From contig NC_063256.1 in NCBI RefSeq assembly GCF_019578655.1, positions 21,304,005-21,368,004 of the forward strand: a stretch of DNA of 64,000 nucleotides. Reading direction: 5' to 3'. This stretch comes from Ricinus communis (taxonomy: Eukaryota > Streptophyta > Magnoliopsida > Malpighiales > Euphorbiaceae). Position 1 is the first letter of the stretch. Every line of letters starts with the position of its first letter. Below are positions 22,721-35,208 of the stretch, piece after piece. A program made the translations under genes and the position numbers. Under the pieces are notes generated by a model. That model was not told where the DNA came from. It was given only the letters and a program-made list of their open reading frames with translations, and ran no database searches.

Positions 22721-24334
22721 ACCCTTGGACTGACCTTAGTAGTATCTACAAAACTAATCAGATATGCTTCACATCCATCTTTAACTAACTAACATGCAGT
22801 CACTGCTGAAATCAAACAATTAGGAATTGTCTTCCTTTCACCCACCATTACTGTTTTCATTTCTCCTTGTATTTCCATAGCCACTTCCTTCGTTTTACAA
22901 TCAACAATAGCATGATTTCTTGACAACCAATCCATCCCCAAAATAATGTCAAACTCTCTAAGATTAATAACAACCAAATCTGCATGTAGTTTGACACGAT
23001 CTACTACTACAAGACATGATCTCACTATCTTTTTTACTGTGATAATACCCCCAGCAGGCGTAGATACATATATATCATAACCTAATGCCTCTATATTACC
23101 ATGAACATGCGATGCAAAATCATGTGATATGAATGAACATGTGGATTCAGGATCAATAAGAACATGTGCATCAGAATCATGAATAGAAAGTATACTAGTA
23201 ACAATTTCAAGTGCTACAAATGCTTCATTTCTAGTAGTAGCAAATACTCTGGCTTGTGCTTGAGGTTGACCAATATGTTCTGATGGTGTTGCTGAAATAG
23301 TTAAATCTCCTCTGCCACCTCTTCCTCTGCCTCTGCCTGAACCAACTGGAATATTTTCACCAACACTACTCTGACCCACTATATAAGATTCTCCAACATT
23401 ATTTCTTCTCATAGAACAATCTCTAGAATAATGTCCTGGCCTACTACAAGTGAAACATACTACTGGTCTAGGTCCCAAACATTCTCCAGTATGTCTCCTG
23501 TTGCACGTAGGACAAACAGGAGCAGACCCTCTACTGGCCAAAACTTGTCCTCCCTCAAGTCTGGATGAATTGTATCCACCTCTGCTATAAGGTACTGTGG
23601 AGGATCTACTAGACTGACCACCAAACCCTCGTCCACGATAACTACTCCTCTATGAATTAGAGCCTCTAAATGAAGAAATACTAATATGTCTTGGAGGATT
23701 ACTATAAGTACCAATGATCTTCTTCTTTTTAGCTTCTATAGTATTCCTTTCAAATGATGTTTCTTCAGCTCTCAAAGCAGCTTCAATTGAGGCATTATAA
23801 TTCTGAGGTTTCACTACCATTTTCTCACGAATGTCAAGCCTCAAACCCATCTCAAATTTCTTCCTTTTTCAGTTCTTCTGTGGCTATTTCTTCTGGTGTA
23901 TACTTAGATAATCTCACAAATTGAACTTCGTACTCTGCAACTGACATATCATTCTGCTTCAACTGAAGAAATTCAAGCTTCTTTCTGTCTCTATAAATTT
24001 CTGGAGTATACTTCTCAGCAAATTCTCTTAAGAAATCATTCCAAATCAAAGTCATTGGTCGATCTTTACTTCTTAAAACTGTTTCCCACCAATCAAGTGC
24101 TTCTTTTTCTATTAAAGACACAACATATAGAAGCCTCTATTCTGATGTGCAATTAAATCTGTCCAACACCATTTCTGTATTTCGTAACCATTCCTCAGCC
24201 TCGGCAAGATCAGTAGTACCCTGAAAAACATTTGCACCTTGTTTCCTAACCCTTTCATAATTCTTATCTATCACGGCCTCTTGTTTTTGAGTCTGAGGCG
24301 CCGGTTTGTCTAGCTACCCTTTGCATTAGAAAAT
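22721..24334 (-). pseudogene. Tekay gag and protease
   Basis: A possible start MQRVARQTGASD lies near 24334, with a stop 20 codons later. Capsid part at 23852-24121: EALDWWETVLRSKDRPMTLI and FREFAEKYTPE-like text. Zinc knuckle at 23410-23500: CPTCNRRHTGECLG and CFTCSRPGHYSRDC, one full CCHC. The protease frame 22789-23541 has VLIDPESTCSFISHDF, where the family usually has Gly after DP or DS, and DIILGMDWLSRNHAIVDC. Stops near 22791 (before [13 protein letters not shown]) and a frameshift near 23650 split it. Confidence 0.88.
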
Positions 24335-25088
24335 CCATAAAAAACTATTTACTTACTCAAAATACACTTATTCCTTCAGCATAGAAGAACCTCCTTTCTC
24401 CACAATTTCCTTTCCAGGCCTTTGAGTTCCTGTTAATACATTCATCAATTCACATTTCATGCATATTCCAAATATTCATGTAAATGCTAGTTCTAATGCA
24501 TTACAAGATCATCCCCTCTCTAATTCATAGGTCTAACTCTTCCTCTAAGACTCTCAGTTACTGTTTTCATATCATATAAACATGTTCCATCTAGGTATAT
24601 ACCAATTTAACTCAAATTAACATCAAATAAATTGCATAAAACTAATCTCCAACATCTCTGTTTTCTATATAGAATTTAGTACCAAAGTATATTTATTTCT
24701 GGGAAAAATTGGCTTAATACAAAAATCTCATATTAAATAGACATATACTTTTATGTGTCTAGTTTCATCTGCAGGAGGAATTACTCAATTCCGACTTCTA
24801 TAGATTTAATTATTCCCAAATTACTGAGCAAGGGTCATACAGCTAGTTGTACCCGAGCAACAATTTGTTTGCTCAATTTAAGCAACCAAAAAGGCATAAA
24901 AAGCGAAATCACAAAACTACAAAGTTATAGAGGACTCTTCAAAATTTCAATAGACACCAATTAAGCTTAATTTGGACTTATATAACGCATGTTATGCCCA
25001 AAATACAGAACATCAAGGTTGCTGGAATTTTGACAGTTTTCTGTCTTGACATACTTAAACTTAAATCAAGCTTAATCTCTATGCAATC
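24335..25088 (-). other. Tekay leader between truncated 5' LTR and gag
   Basis: About 750 bases without coding sequence and without a match to the left LTR. No primer site is visible. It joins the LTR at ATTCGATACTCTAC, the point where left and right LTRs diverge. It may be untranslated leader, exposed by deletion of the LTR end and primer site, or an LTR variant. Confidence 0.5.
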
Positions 25089-25761
25089 ATTCGATACTCT
25101 ACTAATTCATGATAATCAGACCTTTAATTAATCAATGAAAGCATCAATTGAAGTTTTCCCAATTTATAATCAAGAACCCTAATGACAAATTAATAATACT
25201 CAAGTAACAACTCACCAATTTCAGCTTTTGGGTTGCTAATATGCTCAAATCCTTTAGCTTTAGCTTGGCTCCTTCAATAGTTGGTAAAATCCTATCTTAA
25301 TTTTAAGTTTTTCTAGGTATTTTTCTCCTCTCTCCTGTTCCAAATTTTGAGTTTTTGGCCATGTATTTTAGAGAAATGAAGAGGTAAAATGAGCTTGCTC
25401 ATGGTTCCAATTTCCAAGATTCATCTCTCAATGCCATCACCTACTTAAACTAGTTTTGTCATCCGAAGTTAATTCTTACTAACCATACATAGGTACTAAC
25501 TTTTATTTTATCTCTTAAGTCCAATCTATTTATCCAACCTTCAACTATTGGTTCAATTAAGTCTTAAGGCTTAATACACATAACCCAAGTACTTAATCAA
25601 CTTATCTAAATTAATAATCTAATATCATGCTTCTTATTCTCTAGTTATAATTAATATATATCTATTCTCATAAAATAAAATATTATTAATATACCATCAT
25701 ATGCCCAATGATTAAATGTAAATGCACATAACATGTATGATGAGAAAATGCAGGCGTTACA
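25089..25761 (-). repeat. Tekay 5' LTR, inner 457 bases missing
   Basis: It matches 19089-19765 with about 25 differences in 675 bases by eye, including a 4-base indel near 25365. The LTR start (minus TGTAACGCCTGC) is intact. The end corresponding to 18632-19088 is absent. Confidence 0.9.
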
Positions 25762-25990
25762 TCCATGCCAAAGTTGTTGGAGCTCCTCCTGGATCACACC
25801 CCTCAGATCACCAATGACAGCATTCTTGAGGATCTCAACATCCTGCTCATTAGCTCTTTTGTTGGCTATCTCAAATGTAGCTTCAATCTCGGTAGTAGAA
25901 GCTTGATGTCTTTTTCTTTCAAGAAGCTCTAACATGGTTCAGATTGGTAGTGAGATAGGTATTCTCTCTAGCCTTCCACTCTCTTGCTTT
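25762..25990 (-). pseudogene. T2 gag N-terminus (beyond the Tekay insertion)
   Basis: The minus strand encodes MLELLERKRHQASTTEIEAT, then ANKRANEQDVEILKNAVIGD and IQEELQQLWHG. T4 has the same block at 55830-55990 (ANERANEQDVEILKNVVISD). It is a helical, Glu-rich segment that starts gag in this family. At 25762 the frame is cut by the Tekay target duplication and continues at 18631. Confidence 0.75.
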
Positions 25991-26066
25991 TTCTAACGTA
26001 AATGAGAGTCCATATGGCTAAAAGATAAGGTGTTAGTATGATGCATGCAATGCATGATGCACGTGA
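25991..26066 (-). other. T2 leader, gag-proximal piece
   Basis: It matches the T4 leader just before gag (ATGCATCATGC region, 55700-55750), read in the opposite direction. CGTGA at 26062-26066 is the target duplication of the copia element. Confidence 0.7.
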
Positions 26067-27787
26067 TGTTAGAGTATGCCCTACAGATAAGGATTTTTCA
26101 ACTGTCATATGGCAGACAATTATACTAAAGGCATTATTTGACTCTAATATTATGAGTACTCGGGTATTTTTAAGGAATAATCTAAACCTTTAGAGATGAA
26201 CACATGGAATGTAAACACAAATGTAAGAGAAATTATAAAGCGAGTTAATAATGATGAGGTTCTCATTACATACATTACTAAACTTTATTCATAGTCAATG
26301 TTTGATCAAGAATTATACATTGATCAAACACTCGAGACTACTATAATGTGTTATCACTTACTTGTGAAGTAAGCAATCTGTCTTATAAGGTTGAGGAATA
26401 GGGATTCCGAGATAAGCATATGGATGCTTGTTACAAGAACAAGTTCATTAAACATAACCTTATTGAGTAGTCTATATGTAATTTACCCAAGTGTCTATGG
26501 ACAATACTCTTATGACAATCATGTAAGATGTGATCCTTAGACTTGAGATAACAGTATATTATCTTATATAAAGATTACTATACTTTCATACTATCTTATG
26601 TTCTCCTATTCATGGAGCGCTCAAGGGATAGTCATTGGGTATACTAAGAGTTATATTAAGATAATAAGCTATCAATGAAGAATTCATTGCCCAAGGTATT
26701 ATGTCATAGGACCTTATCCTAATGATTCTTGATATGCTTTAACATGAAAATCATTAGCTAAGGTTGTTTGAATTAAGATTATGAGAAGTTTTTCATAGAT
26801 TTTATTCTAGATGTTATATGTAATTATCAAGAACAAATATGATTGATTCTATTATAAAGTTGACACTTGTATCCATGCTCTATGAATCAATTGGGATAAA
26901 AGTACAATGAAAGGATTGAATTACATTGTAAGATTGTTCACTGTAAAGGTTGATTAAAGCACTTTAATCCTTTCTCATATTTAGGAGGTCATGATGCATT
27001 GTTAGATGCTAACCTTGATCTATGAAATATTTAATTAGAGAAATAATATTGACTTAAAAGGGTCTAATTCATAATTTATACTTCATTACCGACATGTTAG
27101 GAACATTTTGGGTCACACACAAATGGGTTTAAAGTTGAGATTAAAATGAAGCTTAAGCTTATATACATTAGGCTTAACTAAAGTTAATTAGTTTAATACA
27201 TATTGGGCTATAATATTCGGCTATAAGGGCCCTATAATTATGCTTATGTATTAATTAAGTTAACTTAGTCTAAACAAGCCTAATTAAGGCCCAATTTAAG
27301 AGTAAGTAAGGCCTTGCTTGATATAAGATTAGGTTAAATCCCATGTATATATATATGGAGTATGATGGGCGGCCAGGCATATGTATGTGTGAAGGAGAGT
27401 GATGCCATCAATACTTAATTAATTAGATTAATTAAGATTCAACCTAGCTTGGAACTAGCATTCACTCCTCATCATTTCCACTCTCTCTCTTGTGAAGGAT
27501 TATTCATAGAAGATTCCAACTTTGAAGCTTGTGCGGATTACCATTAGAGGTTAGTCATTTAAGTAGCTTTAAAGTTCATCAATCATCCTTGAAGACTTAA
27601 GAATCAAAAAAGCAAGAAGCACTCCTTAGAATAGGCGGCACACACCCTTTCTAAGCATTCTCCATCTTTTGCCTGTTTTTTGTGTGTTATGACTATCTAA
27701 ATCAATGAGATCCTTGGTGGAAATTAAGAAAAATCTTAAATTGCTTCCATTGCCCCTTTCCTTATGTTTTAATTTTAATTTCCAATA
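26067..27787 (+). repeat. Copia 5' LTR (1721 bases)
   Basis: TATATATATA at about 27345-27356 is the likely TATA box (within CCCATGTATATATATATGGAG). The LTR keeps a block at 27236-27419 that the 3' LTR lacks. The last dinucleotide is TA instead of CA. Confidence 0.9.
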
Positions 27788-27788
27788 G

Positions 27789-27800
27789 TGGTATCAGAGC
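27789..27800 (+). other. Copia primer binding site, initiator Met tRNA
   Basis: TGGTATCAGAGC, one base after the LTR end. It is complementary to the 3' end of plant initiator tRNA-Met, the usual primer for copia reverse transcription. Confidence 0.95.
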
Positions 27801-30557
27801 TTCCATTGATTAATGGTTGCAAATTTTAATTGATCATAAACATGCAAATCTAGAATTTCTGGGCTATTTTAGAGTTTTCATTGGTTTCTGTAGCTATACT
27901 TTGACTTTTTAGGTGATTCTTATTGCATATGAACTTTAAGGGATAGAACTTATGATCTGGACATTTTTAGAATTTTTGGATATCATTTGATTAAGATTTG
28001 GGCGTTTGAAATCTATGCCATCTACATAGTCAGCTTTTGATGTGGTCAACAATACCCAATCTCCAATCAGATTTGGAAGTACAAATTAATTGAAATAATT
28101 GCATGGATGATTGTTACAGAAAATTTTCTTGAATATGTTCAAAATTCATTCAAAATATTCTAGAATTGGATTCTTGATGAGCAAAGCAAACCTATGCACA
28201 TACTACACATCCTAAGGGTTTGGCATGTGCATGTGTGTATGAATTTTGATTTGATTTGATTTTGGACAACAATGAATATGATTTAGAAAATGAATAATGA
28301 ACCTTTAAATTTTTAAGAATTTAAGGTTTGATCTTTATGAACACCATATATACACACAAAGTACAAATCAAGTGTTGATTTGATGAGTTATACACATAGT
28401 ATGGGTTGCTTGTTAGAATTCGGCATATGTGTGGTTTTCAATCTAATGGCAAGCCTTTTGAGGAAGAACATCAGTTCTAGATTATGCATAAAATGATTTC
28501 ATGAAGCAATCTTGATCATGTTTCTTTCATAGTTTTGTTTCCTGATGATTGCCATATGAATCTTGAATGGTCTAAAAGAAAATTTGATTTTGTTGATAAT
28601 GGATCTTGATGAATTCAATAATTCTAGAATTAATGTGATTAATTAGCCTCGTTAGATCTTTAAATCTTATTAAATAAGGAGTGTCCTTGTTTGTAGGGAT
28701 TTCTAGATGAAATATCCTAGTTAGCATGTGACTCCTTGTCTTAAGACATATCCTAGTTGTCATATGATTATAATTACTTGTCCTAATATGATTAAGAGAT
28801 TAATTAAAATGTTATCTTAATTAATACTTGTACTATAAATTCTTTAGGACAAGCACTCATAATTTTAGAATCGTAGTTGTACTAGGAAGTTGTCTAGATT
28901 AAGACAAGAGTTTGACTTTTGTCCTAAAATTTAGACATGGCAAAAAATTTAAGGAATTAAAGGGGAATTTTATTTTTCAAATTTGATTTAATTAAATAAA
29001 GTTTCTCATTAAATTTTATTAACTTAGGACTTATGTCTTAGTGTCTTGGTATGACTAGGGTGTTTGTCTTAATTAAGATATAAGTTTGACTTTATGTCTT
29101 AATGTTTGACTTTGTGTCTTAAAAGGACATAAAATTAAAATTAAGGATATTTTGAAGGGAATTAGTTATTAATTAAATCTGAATTAATTAATTTTAATTA
29201 TCTACTTTTTCCAACTAAGATTGAATCTTGGTTTCTTAGTATGACTAGGATTAGTAAAGTTTGTTTAGTCAAAGGTTGACTTTATGTCCTAATTTTTTTT
29301 TGTTTTGGCCGAAAATTACACTCTAAAATATGGAGAGTTTTTATTTTTGAATATAATTTAATTATTTAATTTTTCATACTCCATTTAGTCCTAATTGCAT
29401 GTAATGATCAAATAACTTGAATTATGCTATCTTGATTTTTTTATATGGTTTATATAATATGATTATATTTGGCATGATGTTGATGGTTATGGACTATAAA
29501 GACCAATGTGATTGTGTTGAATGATTGAATATTTTGATTTGGCATTTTTGAAATAAGGATTGCGTTCCTTGCCTTTCTCTAAATTTCTCTAGGTTGTAGA
29601 ATTCTTTTCTTATCTAACTCCCCTTGAATGCAACTTAAAGTTTCTCTAAATCTTATGTTAATTTAATATATAGTCTTAGAGTAATTAGATGGAACTTTAT
29701 TTTATAATCCAGATGGAGATAGGGCACCAAATGGAGATAAAGAGGGTATTGCCTTCACGATGACTTGAATATCATGAAGGAAATACCTTAGTTTTGACCA
29801 TCTAGTTATCTTCAATGACTCAAGATAACTAGTTTAGAAAGTTCATAATCATCCATAGTAGTTTGGCATGCTTACCTTATATTATATATGTGATGTATGA
29901 TATATGCATGATCAATGCCAAAGCATGAAACCTTTACATTTGATGTTTGTATGTTCATGCAAAATCATGAGACCTTAATCTCCACTTTTTAACAATCCCG
30001 TGTTTAATATTAAGTCACAGTTAAGAACATGATTAAGTTGCCTTCTATAATTAATATAAGAAGAAAAGCTTTGTTCATAGGCTAATTTATTGGGCATACG
30101 CAAGTTTACCTATTACCTGAGCATATTCTCTATTTTAATTGATGGTCTTACTTAACTATCTTATATAATTCGGATGCATAAAGCCTTGATTATATGAAGA
30201 TAGAGGCATGAATTAGGTAAAATATATATGATGTTTAGAACATCATAATATATATTTAGATAAACGTTGTTTTCACCTAATTGATCTAGAAGTAATATAG
30301 AGATACAATTGACAAATAGTTGTCTACCTAATTTATTTTAATATGGTTTGTTAAGAAAACTCAAGCTCATATTAAAATAGATGGGATTCTAGACCACTAG
30401 GATAGCTAAATTGTTAGCATCCCAAATTAATAGTGAGGGCTATTAATTTGTATAAAAAATGATGGGAGTTAAGTAATTGGTTGCAAGACCTTTACTAATT
30501 ACTTGTATAAATTAACTTATATTTGTTTATCTTTATATTGGAAGGTTGTAAGAAAAG
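27801..30557 (+). other. Copia leader, 2.76 kb, with degenerate repeats
   Basis: No coding sequence. At about 28840-29290 three diverged units of about 190 bases recur; each has TAGTATGACTAGG or TTGTACTAGG, a TAATTAAGA-like stretch and GTTTGACTTTNTGTCCTAA. The remainder shows nothing recognisable. A leader this long is unusual for copia. Confidence 0.6.
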
Positions 30558-31390
30558 ATGAGTGGCAATATATCTTTGTGTAGTATCGTTGACACCAACA
30601 AGCTTACTTGGCCGAACTTTCTTGATTGGCATCGCAATGTAAGAATTGTTCTTAAACAAGAAAAGAAGCTTTATGTTCTAGACACACTGTTGCTTCTCCC
30701 TGTCAAAGATGCACCTAAGAAGGTGGTCCAAGAGTATAAAAAGCAAGATGATGAGCAAGTTGTTTGTGTGATGTTAGGAAGTATGACTTCCGAAGTACAA
30801 AGAAAACATGAAAATATAGATGCTCAAACTATCATCTTACATTTGAAGAAAATGTTTGATGAGCAGTCAAGGAATGAAAGGTATGAGACCTCAAAGGAAT
30901 TGTTCCGATATAAGATGGCTGAAGATGCATCTATGAATGGGCATGGACTAAAGATGCTTGGATATATTGAACATCTAGGGTGTCTTGGTTTTATGATGAA
31001 CCATGAATTAAGCATAGACTTAATTTTGCAATCTCTATCTAACAGTTATTCGTAGTTTGTTATGAACTTTCATATGAATAAATTGGATACTACAATACCC
31101 AAACTTATTAATATGTTAAAAACTTTGGAAGGCACCATAAAGAAGCAAAAGGGAGTAGTTCTAATGGTAGAACATTCTAAGGCTGTTAAGAGTAAGTTTA
31201 AGAAGAAAAGGGAAAGAAAACTCATAAGCCTAAGAAAGCCTTAAAGGCTATTGGAGGTGTCAATAAGGATAAAGGAAAGTGTCACCATTGTGGAAAGGGA
31301 GGACATTGGAGAAGGAACTACAAGGGTTATCTCACTATTTTGAAGGATAAGAAGCAAGAACAAGCTCCTAATTTTGAAAAGAAGAAATAA
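30558..31390 (+). pseudogene. Copia gag
   Basis: ATG at 30558 opens MSGNISLCSIVDTNKLTWPN, then FLDWHRNVRIVLKQEKKLYV, the gag start of a common plant copia group. A single stop at 31053-31055 (TAG for a likely Gln codon) interrupts it, and the frame continues FVMNFHMNKLDTTIPKLINM. A frameshift follows near 31215. The zinc knuckle at 31277-31330 reads CHHCGKGGHWRRNY, so the last Cys of CCHC is Tyr. Confidence 0.85.
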
Positions 31391-33590
31391 ACTAGCTTGA
31401 AGGAAATTGTTGCCATTTAGTTTAGTTATTAGTTTTTTTTCTTATTTAGAATTTAATAATTGTTTTTAATTTTTTCTAGAATAATTATTGATTACTATTT
31501 CATTTAATAATATTAGCATTTGTTGCCTTATTAGTTAAATGATTTATGTTTCTAGAATATCATACAAAAGGTTGTATGAAAGTAAGAAAAACAAAATCCT
31601 ATTGTGAGAGAACTAAAACAATGCTAAAAAGGCATAAGGATTATATTATTGATATTAAGACAAATAAATAATGTAAATAAGTTATGTAACTTATAAATCT
31701 TATGAAATCAATATTATAATTAAGTTGTCTTTGAGAAAGACACATATGCTGAATTCCTAACCGAAACATAGGATGTATGCTTATTTTAGGAAGAGTTATG
31801 ATAAAGTATCATATCGAGATTAGATAAAGTTTATAACTTGCAATTACCCAAATTGATAAAGTTTGGAATACTTGGATCATCATTAGAATGTCTATAACTT
31901 GCAATTACCTAAATTGATAAAGTTTCATAAGATGATGAAACCTAACTTTGTGAGACATAGTTATATCAATAAAGAGTGTTGCAAGCCTTCTTATAGGATA
32001 TATACTCTTATAACCATTAACTCCAATGTGTTCCATTTATGATATGATCATAATAAATTCTATATAGGATATAGACTAGTACATGATTTTTAAGAGAAAC
32101 ATACATAATTAGACAAAGCTGAAAGGCTTGATCTAATAAATGTAAGATTGTGAGATATCCAAAAGGGTTTTAGGATATCAATACTATCATACTCTTGAAA
32201 CAAAAGTGTTTGTTTGGAATTTATTTTTTTTCAAGAAAAGGAGTTTTCTAAAAGAAGCAGTAGGAGTTTGATAGATATTGATAGAGATCAAGATAAACAA
32301 ACTAGCATTAAAATGACTCAAAGTTTGAAGGTGCTTAGCATAAGATGCACAACCTTAAGCTGTTCATATATAGAACTTTTGGTATGTAGTAAGATAAAAC
32401 ATATTTATAATAAATAAAGATCTCTTATGGAATATGTAATTATATCTTTACTACAATAAGAACTAATGTTTGACATTAACATTTAAAGTTGGCATCAAGC
32501 CATAAGATTCTATTATGGATACCATATTGTTTAACCAAGTGAAGATTGTGGTGGACCCATCTAAATGGATTAGATCAATTACGCTGCAAGTAAGTTTTTT
32601 GAGAAAAAATAATATGGAAGTCTTTGCATAATGGTTGAGCAAAGAAAACTTAATTAGTTACATACTTACTCAAAAATTTGATTAGTAATGTAATTATAAG
32701 TATCAATCCAAATAGAATAAACAAGTGTATATAAAGTGGTTAGTGGGAGTATAATAATGTTTGCTAATATTGTATGTTATGGACATATAGATAAAGGGAA
32801 AAGTGACAAATCCTTTATCATGAGTCTACCAAGACTTATAAATCCATAAAGAGTTAGAACATGTAATTTACTTTCTAGGATTAAGATCTACAGAGATAGA
32901 TGCTTCAAACTAGACAAATGTTTTAAATTTCGAGTACATAGACATAAGTGTTAAAGTAGTTTAACATGGAAGAATCTAATAAACATTCTTGGCGATGTCT
33001 CAACACATATCTCTTTCCAAAAATATATGATATAAACACTCATTGAGAAAGAGGTTATTAATAGAATGATTTATATGAAAGCATAATATTCTATTATGTA
33101 TATATGTCATGTTATGTACTAGACTTTATGGTTATTCTAGATGTAGATTGTGAATCACAAAGAATAAACTCACAAGATAGATTCAATTCATTTTTATAAG
33201 GAAAGCATGAGTTTTGGAAAGAGTTCCAAAAGGATCATTCTTACAACTTGAGCTTAATACATTTCATTATATTTGAGGCAATATATGAGAGATATTTGGA
33301 TCTTAATATTCTTTTTCAATAATAAGGTGTGGTTCTTAAGTATTGTTGATCTAAAGAGTTAGACAATAGAGCCATTTCCAAAGAACCAAGGTCTCATCTG
33401 CGAACCGAAATATTGTATTGAAGCACTACCAATAAATGACCTATTAGTAGAATATAAGATAAAACAAATACCCATTGAGGATAACAATGTTGATCTTCTA
33501 AAAAAGCCATTTGATCTAGCAAGAACGTGATCATCATAAGAAAGAGTTTGATACTGGATACCATGATGATTGGCTTTGATTGTGCTTTAA
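31391..33590 (+). pseudogene. Copia pol, highly degenerate
   Basis: Only scattered matches remain. MSQHISLSKN (near 33000) and YVMLCTRL (near 33105) are the end of the RT domain. ISKEPRSHLRTEI (near 33375) and NVDLLKKPFDLART (near 33490) are RNase H, where the family has NVADPLTKPL. The final YHDDWL (near 33560) is the usual end of copia pol. Integrase and most of RT cannot be found, and 31400-32900 gives no recognisable domain. The 3' end GTAACTGGAAGAT at 33592-33604 is the likely polypurine tract. Confidence 0.7.
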
Positions 33591-33604
33591 TGTAACTGGA
33601 AGAT

Positions 33605-35208
33605 TGTTAGAATATATGCCCTAAAGACAAAGATTTTTTAGTTTTCAAATGATCTATGTTAATTTATACACCATAATTGATGGCCTACAATTATACTAAA
33701 GGCATTGTTCAATTCCAATGGTATGAGTGTCGGGTATTTTTAAGGAATAATCCAAACCGTTAAAGATGAACACCATGGAATGTAAACACAAATGTAAGAG
33801 AAATTATAAAGGGAGTTTATAATAATGAGGTTCTCATCACATATGTTCCAAAGCTTTATTCGTAGTCAATGTTTAATCAAGAATTAGATATTGATCATTG
33901 GATATTAAACAAACGCTCGAGATTACAATAATGTGTTATCACTTACTTATGAAGTAAGCAATTTGTCTCATAAGGTTGATGAATAGGGATTTCGAAATAA
34001 GCAAATGGGTGCTTGTTACAAGAATAAGTTCATTGAACATAACCCTATTGAGTAGTCCATATAGAATTTAGCCCAAGTGTCTATGGATAATACTCTTGTG
34101 ACAATCATGTAAGACGTGATCCTTATATTTGACATAACAATATATTATCTTATACGAGGATTACTATACTTTGATACTATCTTATGTTCTCCTATCCATG
34201 GAGCGTTCAAGGGATATTCATTTGGTATACTAAGAGTCATATGAAGATAATAAGTTATCATCAAAGAATTCATTGCCCAAGGTAATATGTCATGGGACCT
34301 TATCCTAATGATTCTTGGTATGCTTTAACATGGAAATCCTTGGTCAAGGTTGTTTGAATGAAGATTATGAAAAGTGTTTCATAGATCTTATTTAAGACGT
34401 TATTATGTAATTATCAAGAACAAATATGATTGATTCAATTATGGAGTTGAGACTTGCATCCATTCTCTATGAATCAATTGGGATAAAAGTACAATGAAAG
34501 GATTGATTTACATTGTAAGATTGTTCATTATAAAGGTTGATTAAAGCACTTTAATCCTTCCTCATATTTGGGTGGTCATGAAGCATTGTTAAATGCCAAT
34601 CTTGATTAAATATGAATTAAGTTAATTAGAGAATTAACATTGAAAAAAAAGGGTTTAATTATAATTCATAATCCATTGACAACATGTTAGGAACCTTTTA
34701 GGTCACACAAAAATGGGCTTAAAGTCGAGATTAAAATGAGACTTAAAATTGGGCTTAGGCTTATATAGATTGGGCCTAATTAAAAGCTAATTAGTTTAAT
34801 ACATATTGGGCTATGATATTCGGCTATAAGGGTCATATAATTAATTAGATTAATTAAGATTCAACCTAGCTTGGAACTAGCATTCACTCCTTATCATCTC
34901 CACTTTATCTCCTATGAAGGACTGTTTATAGGAGATTCCAACTTTAGAGCTTATGAGGATTACCATTAGAGGCTGATCATTTGAGTAGCTTTAAAGTGCA
35001 TCAATCATCCTTGAAGAATCAAGAATCAACAAAGCAAGAAGCACCCCTTAGAATAGTCGGCACACACCCTTTCTAGGCCTTCTCCATCTTTTGCTTGTTT
35101 TTTTATGCTATGACTATCTAAATAAATGAGATCCTTGAGGGGATTTAAGAAAAATCTTAAATTTCTTACATTGCACCTTTCCTTATATTTTAATTTCAAT
35201 TCCCAACA
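33605..35208 (+). repeat. Copia 3' LTR (1604 bases), core promoter deleted
   Basis: It aligns with 26067-27787. Between AAGGGTCATATAATTA (near 34830) and ATTAGATTAATTAAG it lacks about 185 bases that in the 5' LTR (27236-27419) hold the TATATATATA box. AATTA flanks the missing block, which suggests deletion between short repeats. Confidence 0.88.

Larger units (their letters stand above)
18632..25761 (-). mobile_element. Tekay-type chromovirus (Ty3/gypsy), full span with TSD
   Basis: TCCAT at 18627-18631 and again at 25762-25766 is a perfect 5-base target duplication in T2 gag. Ends are TGTCACACC and GTTACA. On minus the order is truncated 5' LTR, leader, gag with zinc knuckle, protease, RT, RNase H, integrase with chromodomain, 3' LTR. 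The chromodomain plus SPRYIGPYEI and LRRY motifs place it in the Tekay (Del) clade. The 5' LTR lacks its inner end and no initiator-tRNA primer site (TGGTATCAGAGC) is found, so it is dead at the reverse-transcription step as well as by coding damage. Confidence 0.92.
26067..35208 (+). mobile_element. Ty1/copia element with CGTGA target duplication
   Basis: CGTGA at 26062-26066 is repeated at 35209-35213. LTRs start TGTTAGA and end CCAATA (mutated CA) and CCCAACA. The initiator-Met primer site follows the 5' LTR. Gag and a degenerate pol run on plus. The internal region from gag to 3' LTR is about 3 kb, shorter than the roughly 4 kb usual for copia, so pol has lost sequence. Divergence of the two LTRs is clearly higher than for the Tekay element. 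Confidence 0.92.

Noticed and set aside
24335..25088. Second half of a longer Tekay LTR
   Set aside because: The left LTR is complete without it (proper ends and TSD), so it cannot be called LTR on the evidence here.
27789..27800. tRNA gene fragment
   Set aside because: Only the 12-base complement of the tRNA 3' end is present, as expected for a primer site. No tRNA or rRNA gene was seen in the window.
32214..32417. 67-codon ORF in the copia pol region
   Set aside because: No copia domain or other family is recognisable; it lies in decayed pol sequence.
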